DNA of 64,000 nt. Origin: Meghimatium bilineatum (Eukaryota; Mollusca; Gastropoda; Stylommatophora; Philomycidae). Position numbers and translations under genes: made by a program. The notes beneath the pieces were generated by a model, which worked only from the letters and a program-made list of their open reading frames with translations, made no database searches and had not been told where the DNA came from. This document shows, piece after piece, positions 43,500-54,066 of this stretch (position 1 is the stretch's first letter; the number at the start of each line of letters is the position of its first letter). The stretch is from the NCBI GenBank assembly GCA_034231615.1, contig CM067309.1:30583860-30647859 (forward strand), read 5' to 3'.

Positions 43500-43690
43500 A
43501 AAAATTGTCAATCACATTTCTTCTTCAGCGTTCATTCTCAAACTCCTATTGGATATCTTGTATCAGGACCATGGACCTAAAAGATTTCCAGAAGGATGTA
43601 GTCCAGAGAATGGAAATGCGTTTTGTCGCCGTTTTATTTGCGCCAATGGCCCGACACAGCCGTCTTCGGCGGGAATCACATTTAATCGTG
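43500..43690 (-). mobile_element. SINE-B 3' half, minus strand
   Basis: Complement of CGCAAATAAAACGGCGACAA, CATTTCCATTCTCTGGACTA and GAGTTTGAGAATGAACGCTG, with an A/G tail at the low-coordinate end. Confidence 0.83.
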
Positions 43691-43864
43691 GTTAGTGTTT
43701 AGGTTGTGATTAGCGTACGATATCGGTAACAACTTACAGATAGTCAGTTTTCCTGTTCCTGACCCTAATTGAAAGGTTGAAATTGAGTATTTGGTTACTT
43801 TCATTGTGCCTGACCCCGTAATGAACAGTCTGCCGTAGAAACCCAATTAGTTTTAAAATTTCAT
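43691..43864. other. No gene recognised
   Basis: Unique sequence. Confidence 0.4.
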
Positions 43865-44672
43865 ATTACACATATAGACTTGTTCAGTTGACATTCATGA
43901 ACCATTATACTATACCTATACATTTGTTGAGTGGAAATTTATGCAACATTATACGATACCTATATACTTTTTCAATTTATTTTCATGAACTATTATAATA
44001 TACCTATAGATCTGTTCACCTGACATTCATGAACTAATATACTATACCTATAGATTTGTTCACCTGACATTTATGAACTATTATACTATACCTATAGATT
44101 TGTTCACCTGATATTCAAGAACTATTATACTATACCTATAGATTTGTTCACCTGGCATTTATGAACTATTATACTATACCTATAGATTTGTTCACCTGAT
44201 ATTCAAGAACTATTATACTATACCTATAGATTTGTTCACCTGATATTCAAGAACTATTATACTATACCTATAGATTTGTTCACCTGACATTTATGAACTA
44301 TTATACTATACCTATAGATTTGTTCACCTGACATTTATGAACTATTATACTATACCTATAGATTTGTTCACCTGATATTCAAGAACTATTATACTATACC
44401 TATAGATTTGTTCACCTGACATTCAAGAACTATTATACTATACCTATAGATTTGTTCACCTGACATTTATGAACTATTATACTATACCTATAGATTTGTT
44501 CACCTGATATTCAAGAACTATTATACTATACCTATAGATTTGTTCACCTGACATTCAAGAACTATTATACTATACCTATAGATTTGTTCACCTGGCATTT
44601 ATGAACTATTATACTATACCTATAGATTTGTTCACCTGACATTCATGAACTATTATACTATACCTATAGATA
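43865..44672. repeat. 44-bp minisatellite, about 18 copies
   Basis: Unit TATAGATTTGTTCACCTGAC, ATTCATGAACTATTATACTA, TACC. Main variants are GATATTCAAGAAC and GACATTTATGAAC; they recur in similar order, hinting at multi-unit duplication. The first three copies are diverged. Confidence 0.96.
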
Positions 44673-45654
44673 ACTATTTGTCAGTACGTTCTCCCTATCC
44701 TAACTTAGAAAACGTACGTCTCAAATGCATACATTCTGTTTTGTAAACATATTTTCCTTTTTATTACCTCTTAGAGAACATGTCCATGTTGTGTGGATAG
44801 TAGCCATATTCACTTTGAGTAAATGATATTCACTCTTTGTGACGTGATTCACTTTATGTGAACTATTCAATGTTTAGTCATTTTAGCTGTGGAAAACAAA
44901 ATACTGTCAACCCTTGAGTAAATTATTCTAATGTACTCACACATAAGAAAAACATATGCAATGTTGACATAGTCACACGTACTTTGGAGTTAGTAGACTC
45001 TACAGTACTCATTGTCACCCAGAAAATTGTCATGAACGTTGATAATCAAGGTCGATACTGGCATTTATGACATTTCTACGCTAGTGCCAATATCAACGAT
45101 TCGTGTGTCTAGTGAGTGGATTGTCAACAAATGTGCAGCAAGTTGGGCTCCAAATATTCAGTTGTAGTTATGACAAGGCGCATGAATCTACATTGTTATG
45201 CATGGTTAATGAAGGTGTTGTCAATACGGGACTACTTGAAATTGAGTATATATAAATTTGAGAAAGTCTCGAATTATATGGAAAAGTGGCTAAACCTCAT
45301 ACAGTCCTAACATTTTCTTTCTTACTTTCACATATTTGTTCACTCTATTTACATTAAAAAAAATAATTCGTTTATTTGCCCCGTATGATTTATACTTATT
45401 TACAAGAAGGACTGTCCGCTACCTAGACTCATTGAATTCATTTGAAAATAAATGTCTTCTATATTCTTTAATAAACTCTTAAATATTGGGGAGAATTCAA
45501 GTCAAACAAGCATTTAAGAGAAGACATTAAACAGCAATATGTGTTTATAACAATAAGAAGAAACGATAGACCGATATCGGATATGTTTCTAGAATTAATG
45601 AACACAGACCGACTACACGCATTAAAATAGGTAAAAAAAAGTAACCCATAGCAT
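44673..45654. other. No gene recognised
   Basis: Nearly 1 kb of A/T-rich unique sequence. A 64-codon plus frame (45116-45310) has no recognisable domain. Confidence 0.45.
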
Positions 45655-46105
45655 TTATTAATGCCGTAGGAAGGCGTGTGAAATCTTAGCGACCTTATCT
45701 TCAGAAAAGAAATTACTGAGTTTCGAGAACAAATGTCTTCGTAGGATAACTAACACCCATTGGAGTGAAGTCACATCGAATGATAAAATCAGAGAAGAGA
45801 CACATCACAATTTCATCACAGATGTTATCAGAAAACGCCGTTGGTCCTACATCGGGCATGTCCTACGCGCAGACACCAACAGAATACACCACCAATCTTT
45901 TGAATGGATACCTACAGGCGAAAGAGCAAGGGGTAGACCAAAAGAAACACTCAGAAGAACAATACTTAAAGAAAGTAAAACAACCAATATTCATACTATT
46001 CAAGAACTGCACAGAATAGCTTTGAACAGACAGAATTGGAGAGATCTGACCTCTGCGCTATGCGCTAACTTCAGAGCAAAATGAGAATGAATGAATGAAT
46101 ATTGT
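45655..46105 (+). mobile_element. LINE 3' end with (AATG)n tail
   Basis: Reads SSEKKLLSFENKCLRRITN, THWSEVTSNDKIREETHH, KRRWSYIGHVLRADTNRIHH, ARGRPKETLRRTILKESKTT and LTSALCANFRAK then stop and ATGAATGAATGAATA. One frame is open throughout, unlike most LINEs here. Near-identical to 35845-36300 (minus). The overlapping 84-codon frame is a shadow. Confidence 0.9.
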
Positions 46106-46109
46106 TAAG

Positions 46110-46490
46110 AAAAATTCAGAAAAATGAAAAATATACTGTGTAATATGACCTTGTCATTAGAGGTGAGGAGGAGAGTTCCGCAGTGCTATATAACATCCTA
46201 TCCTAACATATGGAAGCGAATTGTGGACAATAAACAAACGGGAAGGTGGGAAATTAGAGGAAATATAGATGTGGTTCTACCGGAGAATGCTAAAAATACC
46301 ATGGAATGCCAGAAAAACTAATGTGGAGGTGTTGAAAGAATCAAATGCGAAACGGACCATAATCAACTATATAAGAAAAAGACAATCTTCATTTTTTGGC
46401 CATTTCATCAGACAGGGAGGTTTGGAGAACACAGTTACATTAGGCAAGACCGAAAGCAACAGAGACAGAGGGTGACAACGTGAGAAAATA
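46110..46490 (+). mobile_element. LINE 3' fragment of the 5680/59305 type
   Basis: Reads, across one frameshift, MWFYRRMLKIPWNARKTN, VEVLKESNAKRTIINYIRKR, SSFFGHFIRQGGLENTV and RDRG before the frame ends. Matches the MWFLRRIMKFPWTAK block at 5838. Confidence 0.82.
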
Positions 46491-46659
46491 TTAAAATATG
46501 TAGAATATTAGTATATTAGAATATTAATTTTTTTTGGAGTACTTGACTAATTGCCTAAATCTGGTGTTGTTAACGATTTCGCTACAGACATCCATCACAA
46601 ACAGTAAACATTAAAGAATCATTGACGACATTATGTATTGTTCTTTCTCAAACAGTTGC

Positions 46660-46770
46660 TAGATCTTTCTTCCAGCCGAACAATGATCGTATTAGATCAC
46701 CAGCAGGAAAAAATCTAAGAATGGAAATGCTCTGTATCACCGTTTTACTTGCGTCTATTATCCGATACCT
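46660..46770 (-). mobile_element. SINE-B 3' module, minus strand, diverged
   Basis: Complement keeps CAAGTAAAACGGTGATACAG and CATTTCCATTC. The terminal tail is unclear. Confidence 0.6.
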
Positions 46771-47269
46771 GAGTTAGACGGTATTACAGTATAGAAATCA
46801 ATAAAATTGAGCTGAGAATATGTCCAAGAAGGAAACAAATGTTTAACCGCTGGTAACTCCTAGGACTCTAAACAAATAAATTTACTAAACGTTACACATT
46901 CTCATTTTCATTCGGCTTATACGGGTTCATATTAATTTCCCTTCATTTTCCTGAAACCTTCACTTCTACTCCCACATCCTCTCATCACAAGCTTAGTTTT
47001 CCACCCTCGATCTCGCCTCCCACAACCTCTTACTTTCCTTATCACGGACAATTATCCTTAAGCTAAAACCTTCCTCTCGGTGGAATTATATCCTTAACGA
47101 TGTCCAGAAATGTTAGCCCTCAGGGGTGGATCCTGGTGTTCATAAGGGATCATCTTGGAAGTTATTCAATAGAAATTAAATCTAGAGGTAACATTTGGGG
47201 GGTCACTGATGGGAATAAACAGTATCTGATATTTCAATATTTTGTACTTTCAGTTTCGGAGATGGTATA
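46771..47269. other. No gene recognised
   Basis: Unique sequence; a pyrimidine-rich stretch at 46910-47090. Confidence 0.4.
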
Positions 47270-47420
47270 ACAGCAATTGATGAATGGAGACATATATAGG
47301 TAGTTGGAGACATTCACAAATGACGGAAAAAGTGAAACTGAAGTTAAAAGGAGAATAGGAATGGCTAAAAGTAACTTCAATGACATGATGAAAATAGTAA
47401 CATCTAAATAAATTACAAAC
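47270..47420 (+). mobile_element. LINE RT fragment
   Basis: Reads FTNDGKSETEVKRRIGMAKS and NFNDMMKIVTSK, matching the post-motif-C region of the fragment at 13592 (NDDRCETEVKRRIGIAKS). Confidence 0.72.
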
Positions 47421-47459
47421 AGGATGAAATGAGAATTAGAAAATGTTACATCTATCTAT

Positions 47460-48320
47460 TCGCTAAACCCTTTCTTTTGCCTTTCGGCGTCAGGGGTAGA
47501 AGAGTTTTCTGGAGACGACCCTCTTGTGTGCTGAGTATATTGTGGAATTTGTCGCCTCCTTTATTTCGGTGGTCCGTCGTTTTCATGGTCGGTCTCTAGA
47601 TCTGTCTTCATGCCTTCGCTGTACCAATGTTGAATAGCTTTCTGTGGTTTGCCGTTTAATGGTAGTTTGCTGATGTGTGCAAACCATTTAATCTATTGTC
47701 TTTTAATTTATTCCAATATTGGGGTGGTGCCGTTATTTTGGTCTAATGTCTTCTTTCCTCACTCTTGTCTCTTAGAGATATTCCTATGATACTGCGTAAG
47801 CATGCCATTTCAGCTGTCACAAGTTTACGTTTATTTTGTGCTGTTGTTGTCCATGTTTGGTGTTGGTAGCACAGTGATGGCATAATAATTGTTTTGAATA
47901 GTGTTATTTTGGTGTTTAAATCTACATTGCTGTTTCTGAAGATTGGTGTCATTTTCCCTATGGTTTGGTATGATTTTCTACATCTATTGTTCATTTCTTT
48001 TCTGCTCTTGCCGTCTGTTGTTATATTACTTCCTATGTATATGAATTATGTCACTTGTTTGAGTCTGTTGTTTCCAATACATATATTGTTGTTTCTTCTG
48101 TTCTTCCTATCTTCATTACTTCGCTCTTTTCTATATTTATCTTCATTTTAAAGGTTTAGCATGTTTGATGTAATCTATACATTTTTCTTTGCAGTTGCTC
48201 TTCTGATGATGCTACTAGTGCTTGGTCGTCTGCAAATAGCAGTTTGTTGTCTTTGCTGCTTTACAAATATAATCTATGTATGTTGGAAACAAAAGGGTGA
48301 TAGTACACATACCTGTCTTT
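47460..48320 (-). mobile_element. LINE RT and 3' part, minus strand
   Basis: Minus strand, in broken frames: GCVLSPF-like (about 48310), LLFADDQALVASSEEQLQ with an intact RT motif C (about 48235-48185), KINIEKSEVMKIGRTEETT, MNNRCRKSYQTIGKMTPIFR, IIMPSLCYQHQTWTTTAQN, VTAEMACLRSIIGISLRDK and a terminal SRKLFYP-like end near 47485. Same family as 20600-21360. Frameshifts separate the blocks. Confidence 0.85.
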
Positions 48321-48469
48321 CTCCCGAGTGAATTTGGAAATTATCTGATGTACCTGTGCTCGTTCTTACTGCGCATTGACTATTGGCGTATATGCTCTGA
48401 CATAGGCTTATCAGATGTTGGGGAACTCCATATATTTATAGTGCTATCCATAGTTATACATATATACCA

Positions 48470-48770
48470 GAAATAGTGCCATCTGTTTTTGATGACATCT
48501 CTTGCAAGAAATATATGCCATCTGTTCTTGATGACATCTCTTGCAACAAATATATGCCATCTGTTTTTGATTACATCTCTTGCAGCAAATATATGCTTTA
48601 TGTTTTTTTTTGATGACTTCTCTTACAAGAAATATATGCCATCTGTTTTTGATGACATCTCTTGCAAGAAATATATGCCATCTGTTTTTGATGACATCTC
48701 TTGCAACAAATATATGCTTTCTGTTTTTGATGACATCTCTTGCAAGAAATATATGCCATTTGCTTCTGAG
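48470..48770. repeat. 39-bp minisatellite, 7-8 copies
   Basis: Unit GATGACATCTCTTGCAAGAA plus ATATATGCCATCTGTTTTT. Multiple frames open on both strands because 39 is divisible by three. Confidence 0.95.
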
Positions 48771-49189
48771 GGAATCGTATATAAACAATCGGTCATATGA
48801 TTCTTGACTGATGCTCTTTGCAAGTACATCTATTCGATATTCCTTGCAGGTACAGCTATCCGATACCTCTTGCAAATAGATCTGTGAAACGAATAATTAA
48901 AGTGTTTTTGTAATCAACTCCAAAGTACAGAAACAAATATGTCTGTCCAAATTTCCAATACAGGTACGAACATTCCTTAATGTTCTTTGTACAGCATATT
49001 GAGAACAGTGTTAGAGATAAGCAACACTAATCAGCTGGCCAGTATTAATCAGCCACACTGGGTGACCTGACAGACAGATACTTCTAGCCAGTGGTCAGTT
49101 TAAAATGTATTCTCATCGAGTTTCTGGTAGGCATTTATTATAATATTTGGACAGAGATGCCAGAGACAAGTCTTCGGGCCAAGATAATC
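48771..49189. other. No gene recognised
   Basis: Degenerate tail of the 39-bp array (to about 48890), then unique sequence. Confidence 0.4.
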
Positions 49190-49345
49190 ACGCCCTTCAA
49201 TGTTAACAATTGTTGTTTTCCTTCTTCGCTATTTTCAAATTCCTTCTGACTAGCAGGATGTGGAACAGAGAATGGAATGCGTTAGGTCATGGTCTACAGC
49301 CTGACTGCGATGTATGCGCATTTCGACCTCACAAATCCGACTTTT
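49190..49345 (-). mobile_element. SINE-B-like 3' module, minus strand, diverged
   Basis: CTTCTTCGCTATTTTCAAAT, AGCAGGATG and GAGAATGGAATGCGTTAGGT parallel the complement of SINE-B. Weakly conserved. Confidence 0.5.
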
Positions 49346-49504
49346 GCTAGATATTTAGATAGATAGATAGACGGACCTTGACAATACACGATCGAACAGT
49401 AACTGTTATTGTGTACGTACAATCAAATTTAAATTTTTAATTATCGATTTTAATCTGAAACTATGTATGACTTTAGACTTTCTCTCTCTCTCTCTCTATC
49501 TCTC

Positions 49505-49705
49505 TTTCTCTGTCATAATGAGCCAGGGTGTAAAACGCTCTCTATCTCTCTGCCATAATGAGCCAGGGTGTAAAACGCTCTCTAATGAGCCAGGGTGTAA
49601 AACGCTCTCTATCTGTCATAATGAGCCAGGGTGTAAAACGCTCTCTATCTGTCATAATGAGCCAGGATGTAAAACGCTCTCTCTCTCTCTCTATCTGTCA
49701 TTATG
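49505..49705. repeat. 36-bp minisatellite, left part
   Basis: Unit CTCTCTATCTGTCATAATGA plus GCCAGGGTGTAAAACG, with (CT)n expansions. Interrupted at 49716 by Retro-X and resuming at 51053. Confidence 0.94.
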
Positions 49706-49716
49706 AGCCGGGGTGT

Positions 49717-51052
49717 TTGTTTGTTTGTTTTTCGTTCGCTCCATTGTAACCATCACGGATATCCGTGCGATTTCCGCCGGGAGCGTGATTACGTTGTGCC
49801 ACCGTTATGCGCCTTGTAGGCCTAGCACATCCGATTTCGGCATGCCTTGACAATTCGGGTGGGCTACCCTTAGCCTGTGACAGCCTCTATATCTGTCTCC
49901 AGGCACGCGTAGCGGAGACTCTTCGCCCAGACGGTTTTCTTGCTCTTAGTCTGACTCAAACGAGGTGTTCCACTGTCTATGAACTTGCCTCGTGTAATTG
50001 GACGTGCTGTGCCTGTGCCCATTGGGTACTGAACCGTTTCTCATCCGTGAGCCTGGTTCCTTAAGGGGAAGAACTCAACAGAGGAGTTGGACCCTGGCTC
50101 TTTCGCCCTCTTAGCCGAGGTGTCATTCACCGACATCGTGTACCACTTGTCCAAGTTCGAGTCTCACACCACGCGTTTGAGAGCAAGTCGTTCTCGAGTT
50201 GAGCGTCCTTGTCCCAATAGCGCCTGAGCCCATCAGGTACTGAACCCTTTCTCTCTTCAAGTGTATTTCCGGTGTAGGAAAACCTGACAGTAGAGTTGGG
50301 CCAGGGCTAAATCGTTGTCCCTTTTGTGCCTGAGCGAATCGAATACGGAACCCCTTCTCTCTGCAAATGTACTTCCGGTATAGGAAACATTGACAGTAGA
50401 GTTGGGCCAGGACTACCATCGTTGTCCCTTTCTTGCCTAAGCCCATTGGGTACAGAACCCTTTCTCTTCGCGAGCATATTTCCGGTTTAGGAAGGCTCGA
50501 CATTAGAGTTGGGTTAGGTCTTCTTGCTTTACCAAACGCCAGTGGATGGGTCTGGGTCTCTGCCTGTAAGGAACTCAGGTAACTAGAAGCCCGTCTCGAG
50601 CTGACGGAGCTTGTAGCTCCCCCTTTCCTAGGGACTTTTCACTTTCTATTTGCAGTTCGCGCTGCCCTCTAGCGCTGTTCTGCCCTTTCATTGTTTCATT
50701 GTACTCGGTATGAAATCTATGTCTCTCGCTATGTATCTACCTTTACGTGCATTTTACATTGGCCGCCCCTCCAATGTTCGGACTGGACTGACTAGCTTCA
50801 CTGTATGTCGACAGTGTCGCTATATGTGGTGATGCTGGTGGTGTCGGAGATATTGTCTGTCTCTTGTGCAGGCAAATCTCTTTCCATCTGCTACCTCCAC
50901 ATTTTCGGACACGATCCCCAAATGATTTGGCCAGAATCAGCTCGAGCTGCTGTATTTCTGTTTCCAGGGTGCACCGCGTGGAGGTACATTTGGGATCTTG
51001 GTTATCTGCTAACCCTGGGTCCGCCTAGAGCACTGCGTTCCCTTTGCACCCC
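49717..51052 (-). mobile_element. Retro-X, second copy, inserted in the 36-bp minisatellite
   Basis: Perfect 11-bp TSD AGCCGGGGTGT at 49706-49716 and 51053-51063. In its own orientation (minus) it starts GGTGCAAAGGGAACGCAGTG, shares the CGGACCCAGGGTTAGCAGAT block with the copy at 24767, carries the same set of 105-115 bp internal repeats (50230-50520 and near 50030) and ends in a (CAAA)n tail at 49717-49730. GC-rich relative to its flanks. Open stretches inside (85-126 codons) do not align as one protein with the other copy. Confidence 0.87.
50661..50675 (-). promoter_or_regulatory. CTCF-like motif in Retro-X copy 2
   Basis: Minus strand GCGCTAGAGGGCAGC, conserved with 25131-25145 of the other copy. 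Confidence 0.3.
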
Positions 51053-51452
51053 AGCCGGGGTGTAAAATGCTCTCTATCTGTCATAATGAGCCAGGATGTA
51101 AAACGCGCGCGCTCTCTCTCTCTCTCTCTCTTTCATAATGAGCCAAGGTGTAAAACGCTCTCTATCTGTCATAATGAGCCAGGATGTAAAACGCTCTCTT
51201 TCTCTCTCTTTCATAATGAGCCAAGGTGTAAAACGCTCTCTATCTGTCATAATGAGCCAGGATGTAAAACGCTCTCTCTCTCTCTCTTTCATAATGAGCC
51301 AAGGTGTAAAATGCTCTCTATCTGCCATAATGAGCCAAGGTGTAAAACGCTCTCTATCTGTCATAATGATCCAAGGTGTAAAACGCTCTCTATCTGTCAT
51401 AATGAGCCAAGGTGTAAAACGTTCTCTATCTGTCATAATGAGCCAAGGTGTA
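51053..51452. repeat. 36-bp minisatellite, right part
   Basis: Continuation of the 49505 array, about 10 copies with GCCAAGGTGTAAAACG and (CT)n expansions. Frames of 120-169 codons here are artefacts. Confidence 0.94.
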
Positions 51453-51591
51453 GCTTATGCGAAAGAGTTAAACTGTCAAAACCTGCATGTTTTCCGTTAA
51501 GGTGTTGCAGGGAGAGATTTTGTAGATCTGTGATAAAGGCCGCATGCTCTTGATGTCGTTACGTCATCTACAGCGTGAGTTTTTTTTATAA

Positions 51592-51650
51592 ATTTAGACA
51601 GACTGAATTAGACAGACTGAATTAGACAGACTGAATTAGACAGACTGTGC
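51592..51650. repeat. 15-bp tandem repeat, 4 copies
   Basis: TAGACAGACTGAATT repeated. Confidence 0.92.
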
Positions 51651-51739
51651 GAGTGAGTTACTGCACATTATCTTTCGCGACGATTAGGATTTTTCTCAAA
51701 ATTCAGAAATATTTTTGCAATTTACTTCCTTTGAGCTAG

Positions 51740-52160
51740 AGAATTGACCGTGCTGCAAATATAATTAAGAGAATTGACCGTGCTGCAAATATAATTAAGA
51801 GAATTGACCGTGCTGCAAATATAATTAAGAGAATTGACCGTGCTGCAAATATAATTAAGAGAATTAACCGTGCTGCAAATATAATTAAGAGAATTGACCG
51901 TGCTGCAAATGTAATTAAGAGAATTGACCGTGCTGCAAATATAATTAAGAGAATTGACTGTGCTGCAAATATAATTAAGAGAATTGACCGTGCTGCAAAT
52001 ATAATTAAGAGAATTGACCGTGCTGCAAATATAATTAAGAGAATTGACCGTGCTGCAAATATAATTAAGAGAATTGACCGTGCTGCAAATATAATTAAGA
52101 GAATTGACCGTGCTGCAAATATAATTAAGAGGATTGACTGTGCTGCAAATATAATTAACT
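51740..52160. repeat. 30-bp minisatellite, 14 copies
   Basis: Unit GAGAATTGACCGTGCTGCAA plus ATATAATTAA, nearly perfect; a recent expansion. Confidence 0.97.
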
Positions 52161-52553
52161 CTAACTAAATCTTAAATGATGTTTAATACTTTAAATTCTC
52201 TAAATTACATATACTCAAGCCTTTTGTACTCAATTCCGACCATTCTCATGTGTAGTACTGGGTTGGTGTGGTCTCTGTCTTTATTCTTTTTGTTCCGTCA
52301 TGTATTAATCTTTTCGCTTCTGACATATTTCTGACAAGAATATAAATGGTAACAAAATAACAGGCAAACAATAATCAAAACACGTAACGAAGTGGGAACT
52401 AATTAATTCATGATGCCTGTATGGTCGAGAGCCACGCACCAATAGACAATATTGCTCTGATCTCTTTCCCACACTGAAGGCATCAGCAACAGTGCATCAG
52501 CACTGTAGCAGCTGCGACTGTCGCTGAGCACAAGTCAACATTTCTGATGATGT
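52161..52553. other. No gene recognised
   Basis: Unique A/T-rich sequence. Confidence 0.4.
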
Positions 52554-52565
52554 AAGCATGTGCAA

Positions 52566-52681
52566 AATCATTTTCAGAAAGCAATGGCAACCTACTAAAC
52601 GTATTTATATTGCCTAGAAAATCACCACAGCCATCAAATGCTGGGTTGATAGCTACGTCCTGGATAGGATATGCTACCAAT
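52566..52681 (+). mobile_element. SINE-A, 5'-truncated, 12-bp TSD
   Basis: AAGCATGTGCAA flanks it at 52554-52565 and 52682-52693, inside the edge of the 36-bp array. Contains AGAAAGCAATGGCAACCTAC, TTGATAGCTACGTCCTGGAT and AGGATATGCTACC. Confidence 0.92.
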
Positions 52682-52689
52682 AAGCATGT

Positions 52690-53310
52690 GCAACTTACTA
52701 ATTCCTCTGTCTGATGTAAGCATTTATGTCTATCTGATGTAAGCATGTGTAATTTACTAATCTGTCTGTCTGATATAAGCTTTTACAAATTAATAATTTG
52801 TCTGTCTGATGTAAGTTTTTGAACATATTTATGTTTCTGTCTGATGTAAACTTTTACAACTTACTAATTTGTCTGTTTGACTTATGCTTTTACAACTTAC
52901 TATATTGTCTGTCTGACTTACGCTTTTACAACTTACTAATTTGTCTGTTTGACTTACGCTTTTACAACTTACTAATTTGTCTGTCTGACTTACGCTTTTA
53001 CAACTTACTAATTTGTCTCTTTGACTTACGCTTTTTCAACTTACTAATTTGTCTGTCTGACTTATGCTTTTACAACTTACTAATTTGTATGTCTGACGTA
53101 CGCTTTTACAACTTACTAATTTGTCTGTCTGACTTACGCTTTTTCAACTTACTAATTTGTCTGTCTGACTTATGCTTTTACAACTTACTAATTTGTATGT
53201 CTGACGTACGCTTTTACAACTTACTAATTTGTCTGTCTGACTTACACTTTTACAACTTACTAATTTGTCTGTCTGACTTACGCTTTTACAACTTACTAAT
53301 TTGTCAATTT
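52690..53310. repeat. 36-bp minisatellite, about 17 copies
   Basis: Unit CTTTTACAACTTACTAATTT plus GTCTGTCTGACTTACG. The left copies (TGATGTAAGC) are diverged. The 213-codon plus frame from 52819 is the unit repeated, not a membrane protein. Confidence 0.96.
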
Positions 53311-53489
53311 AGTCAGTCTAGAGTATCACTTGTTATACTTTCTATGCCTGATAATGTATCACTTGTTATACTTTCCATGCCTGATAATGTATCGATAAAC
53401 TATGTGAGGTGGCGACTTTACCATAAACGTTATAACTTTTTAATCTTGTGCAAGAAATGAGTAAATAAATGTACAACAAATGTATTATA
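53311..53489. repeat. Two copies of a 34-bp unit
   Basis: TATCACTTGTTATACTTTC then ATGCCTGATAATG occurs twice (53326 and 53360). Confidence 0.8.
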
Positions 53490-53532
53490 ACACATGAAAT
53501 ATATGAATAACTTATTAACTATCTAATCACAT
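53490..53532. repeat. 38-bp A/T-rich satellite, leftmost unit
   Basis: A diverged unit of the array that continues at 53827 and 54067. Confidence 0.8.
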
Positions 53533-53826
53533 TTACGCATTGTTTGCGTCTGTGGGTCTCACCACAGGCCCATTAGACAAATTACCCATGCAACACAAAC
53601 AAAAGTAGATGACATGCCGTTATATTGAGGTTATCTTCTTATAGAAGCTTCATGGCATGTCATCTATACAATTATGCCTCTCATACTTTATTTTTTTTAC
53701 AATGTATTTTTTGTTTATGTATACATTCTGTGGTCCACAGACTCTCCAGCAATATAATGTTGGTCAAAGGGCATGAGCTCATGGACCGCTGGATCAGCAA
53801 CCAACCAAGCAACCAACCAACCAACC
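53533..53826 (+). mobile_element. SINE-C, short form (294 bp), 12-bp TSD
   Basis: ATCTAATCACAT flanks it at 53521-53532 and 53827-53838. It has the SINE-C start (TTGCGTCTGTGGGTCTCACC), the GAGGTTATCTTCTTATAGAA block, the 3' end CATGGACCGCTGGATCAGCA and a (CCAA)n tail, but lacks most of the middle of the 39225 copy. Confidence 0.92.
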
Positions 53827-53872
53827 ATCTAATCACATGAAATATATGAACAAAATTAATAAATATCTAATT
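53827..53872. repeat. 38-bp A/T-rich satellite, middle part
   Basis: A unit stranded between SINE-C and SINE-A. Confidence 0.9.
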
Positions 53873-54066
53873 TAATTGGTAGCATATCCTATCCAGGACG
53901 TAGCTATCAACCCATCATTTGTTGGCTGTAGTGATTTTCTAGGCAATATAAATACGTTCAGTAGGTTGCCATTGCTTTCTGAACTGTCCGGATGCACAAT
54001 TGCCTGTGGTGAGGATCGAACTCGGTACCTTTGCCGTCACAGACGCGCTCTGTACCACTTCGCCAC
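53873..54066 (-). mobile_element. SINE-A, full length (194 bp), 14-bp TSD
   Basis: Perfect TSD ATAAATATCTAATT at 53859-53872 and 54067-54080. Minus strand: A box GTGGCGAAGTGGTACAG at the very start, B box GAGTTCGATCCTC, body AGAAAGCAATGGCAACCTAC, end AGGATATGCTACC. This copy defines the family ends. Confidence 0.94.

Noticed and set aside
52819-53460. 213-codon frame resembling a multi-pass membrane protein
   Set aside because: It is the 36-bp minisatellite translated 17 times; hydrophobicity comes from T-rich codons.
53873-54066. Possible functional tRNA gene
   Set aside because: A and B boxes are good, but the sequence continues into a SINE body and is bounded by a 14-bp TSD; a tRNA-derived SINE head.
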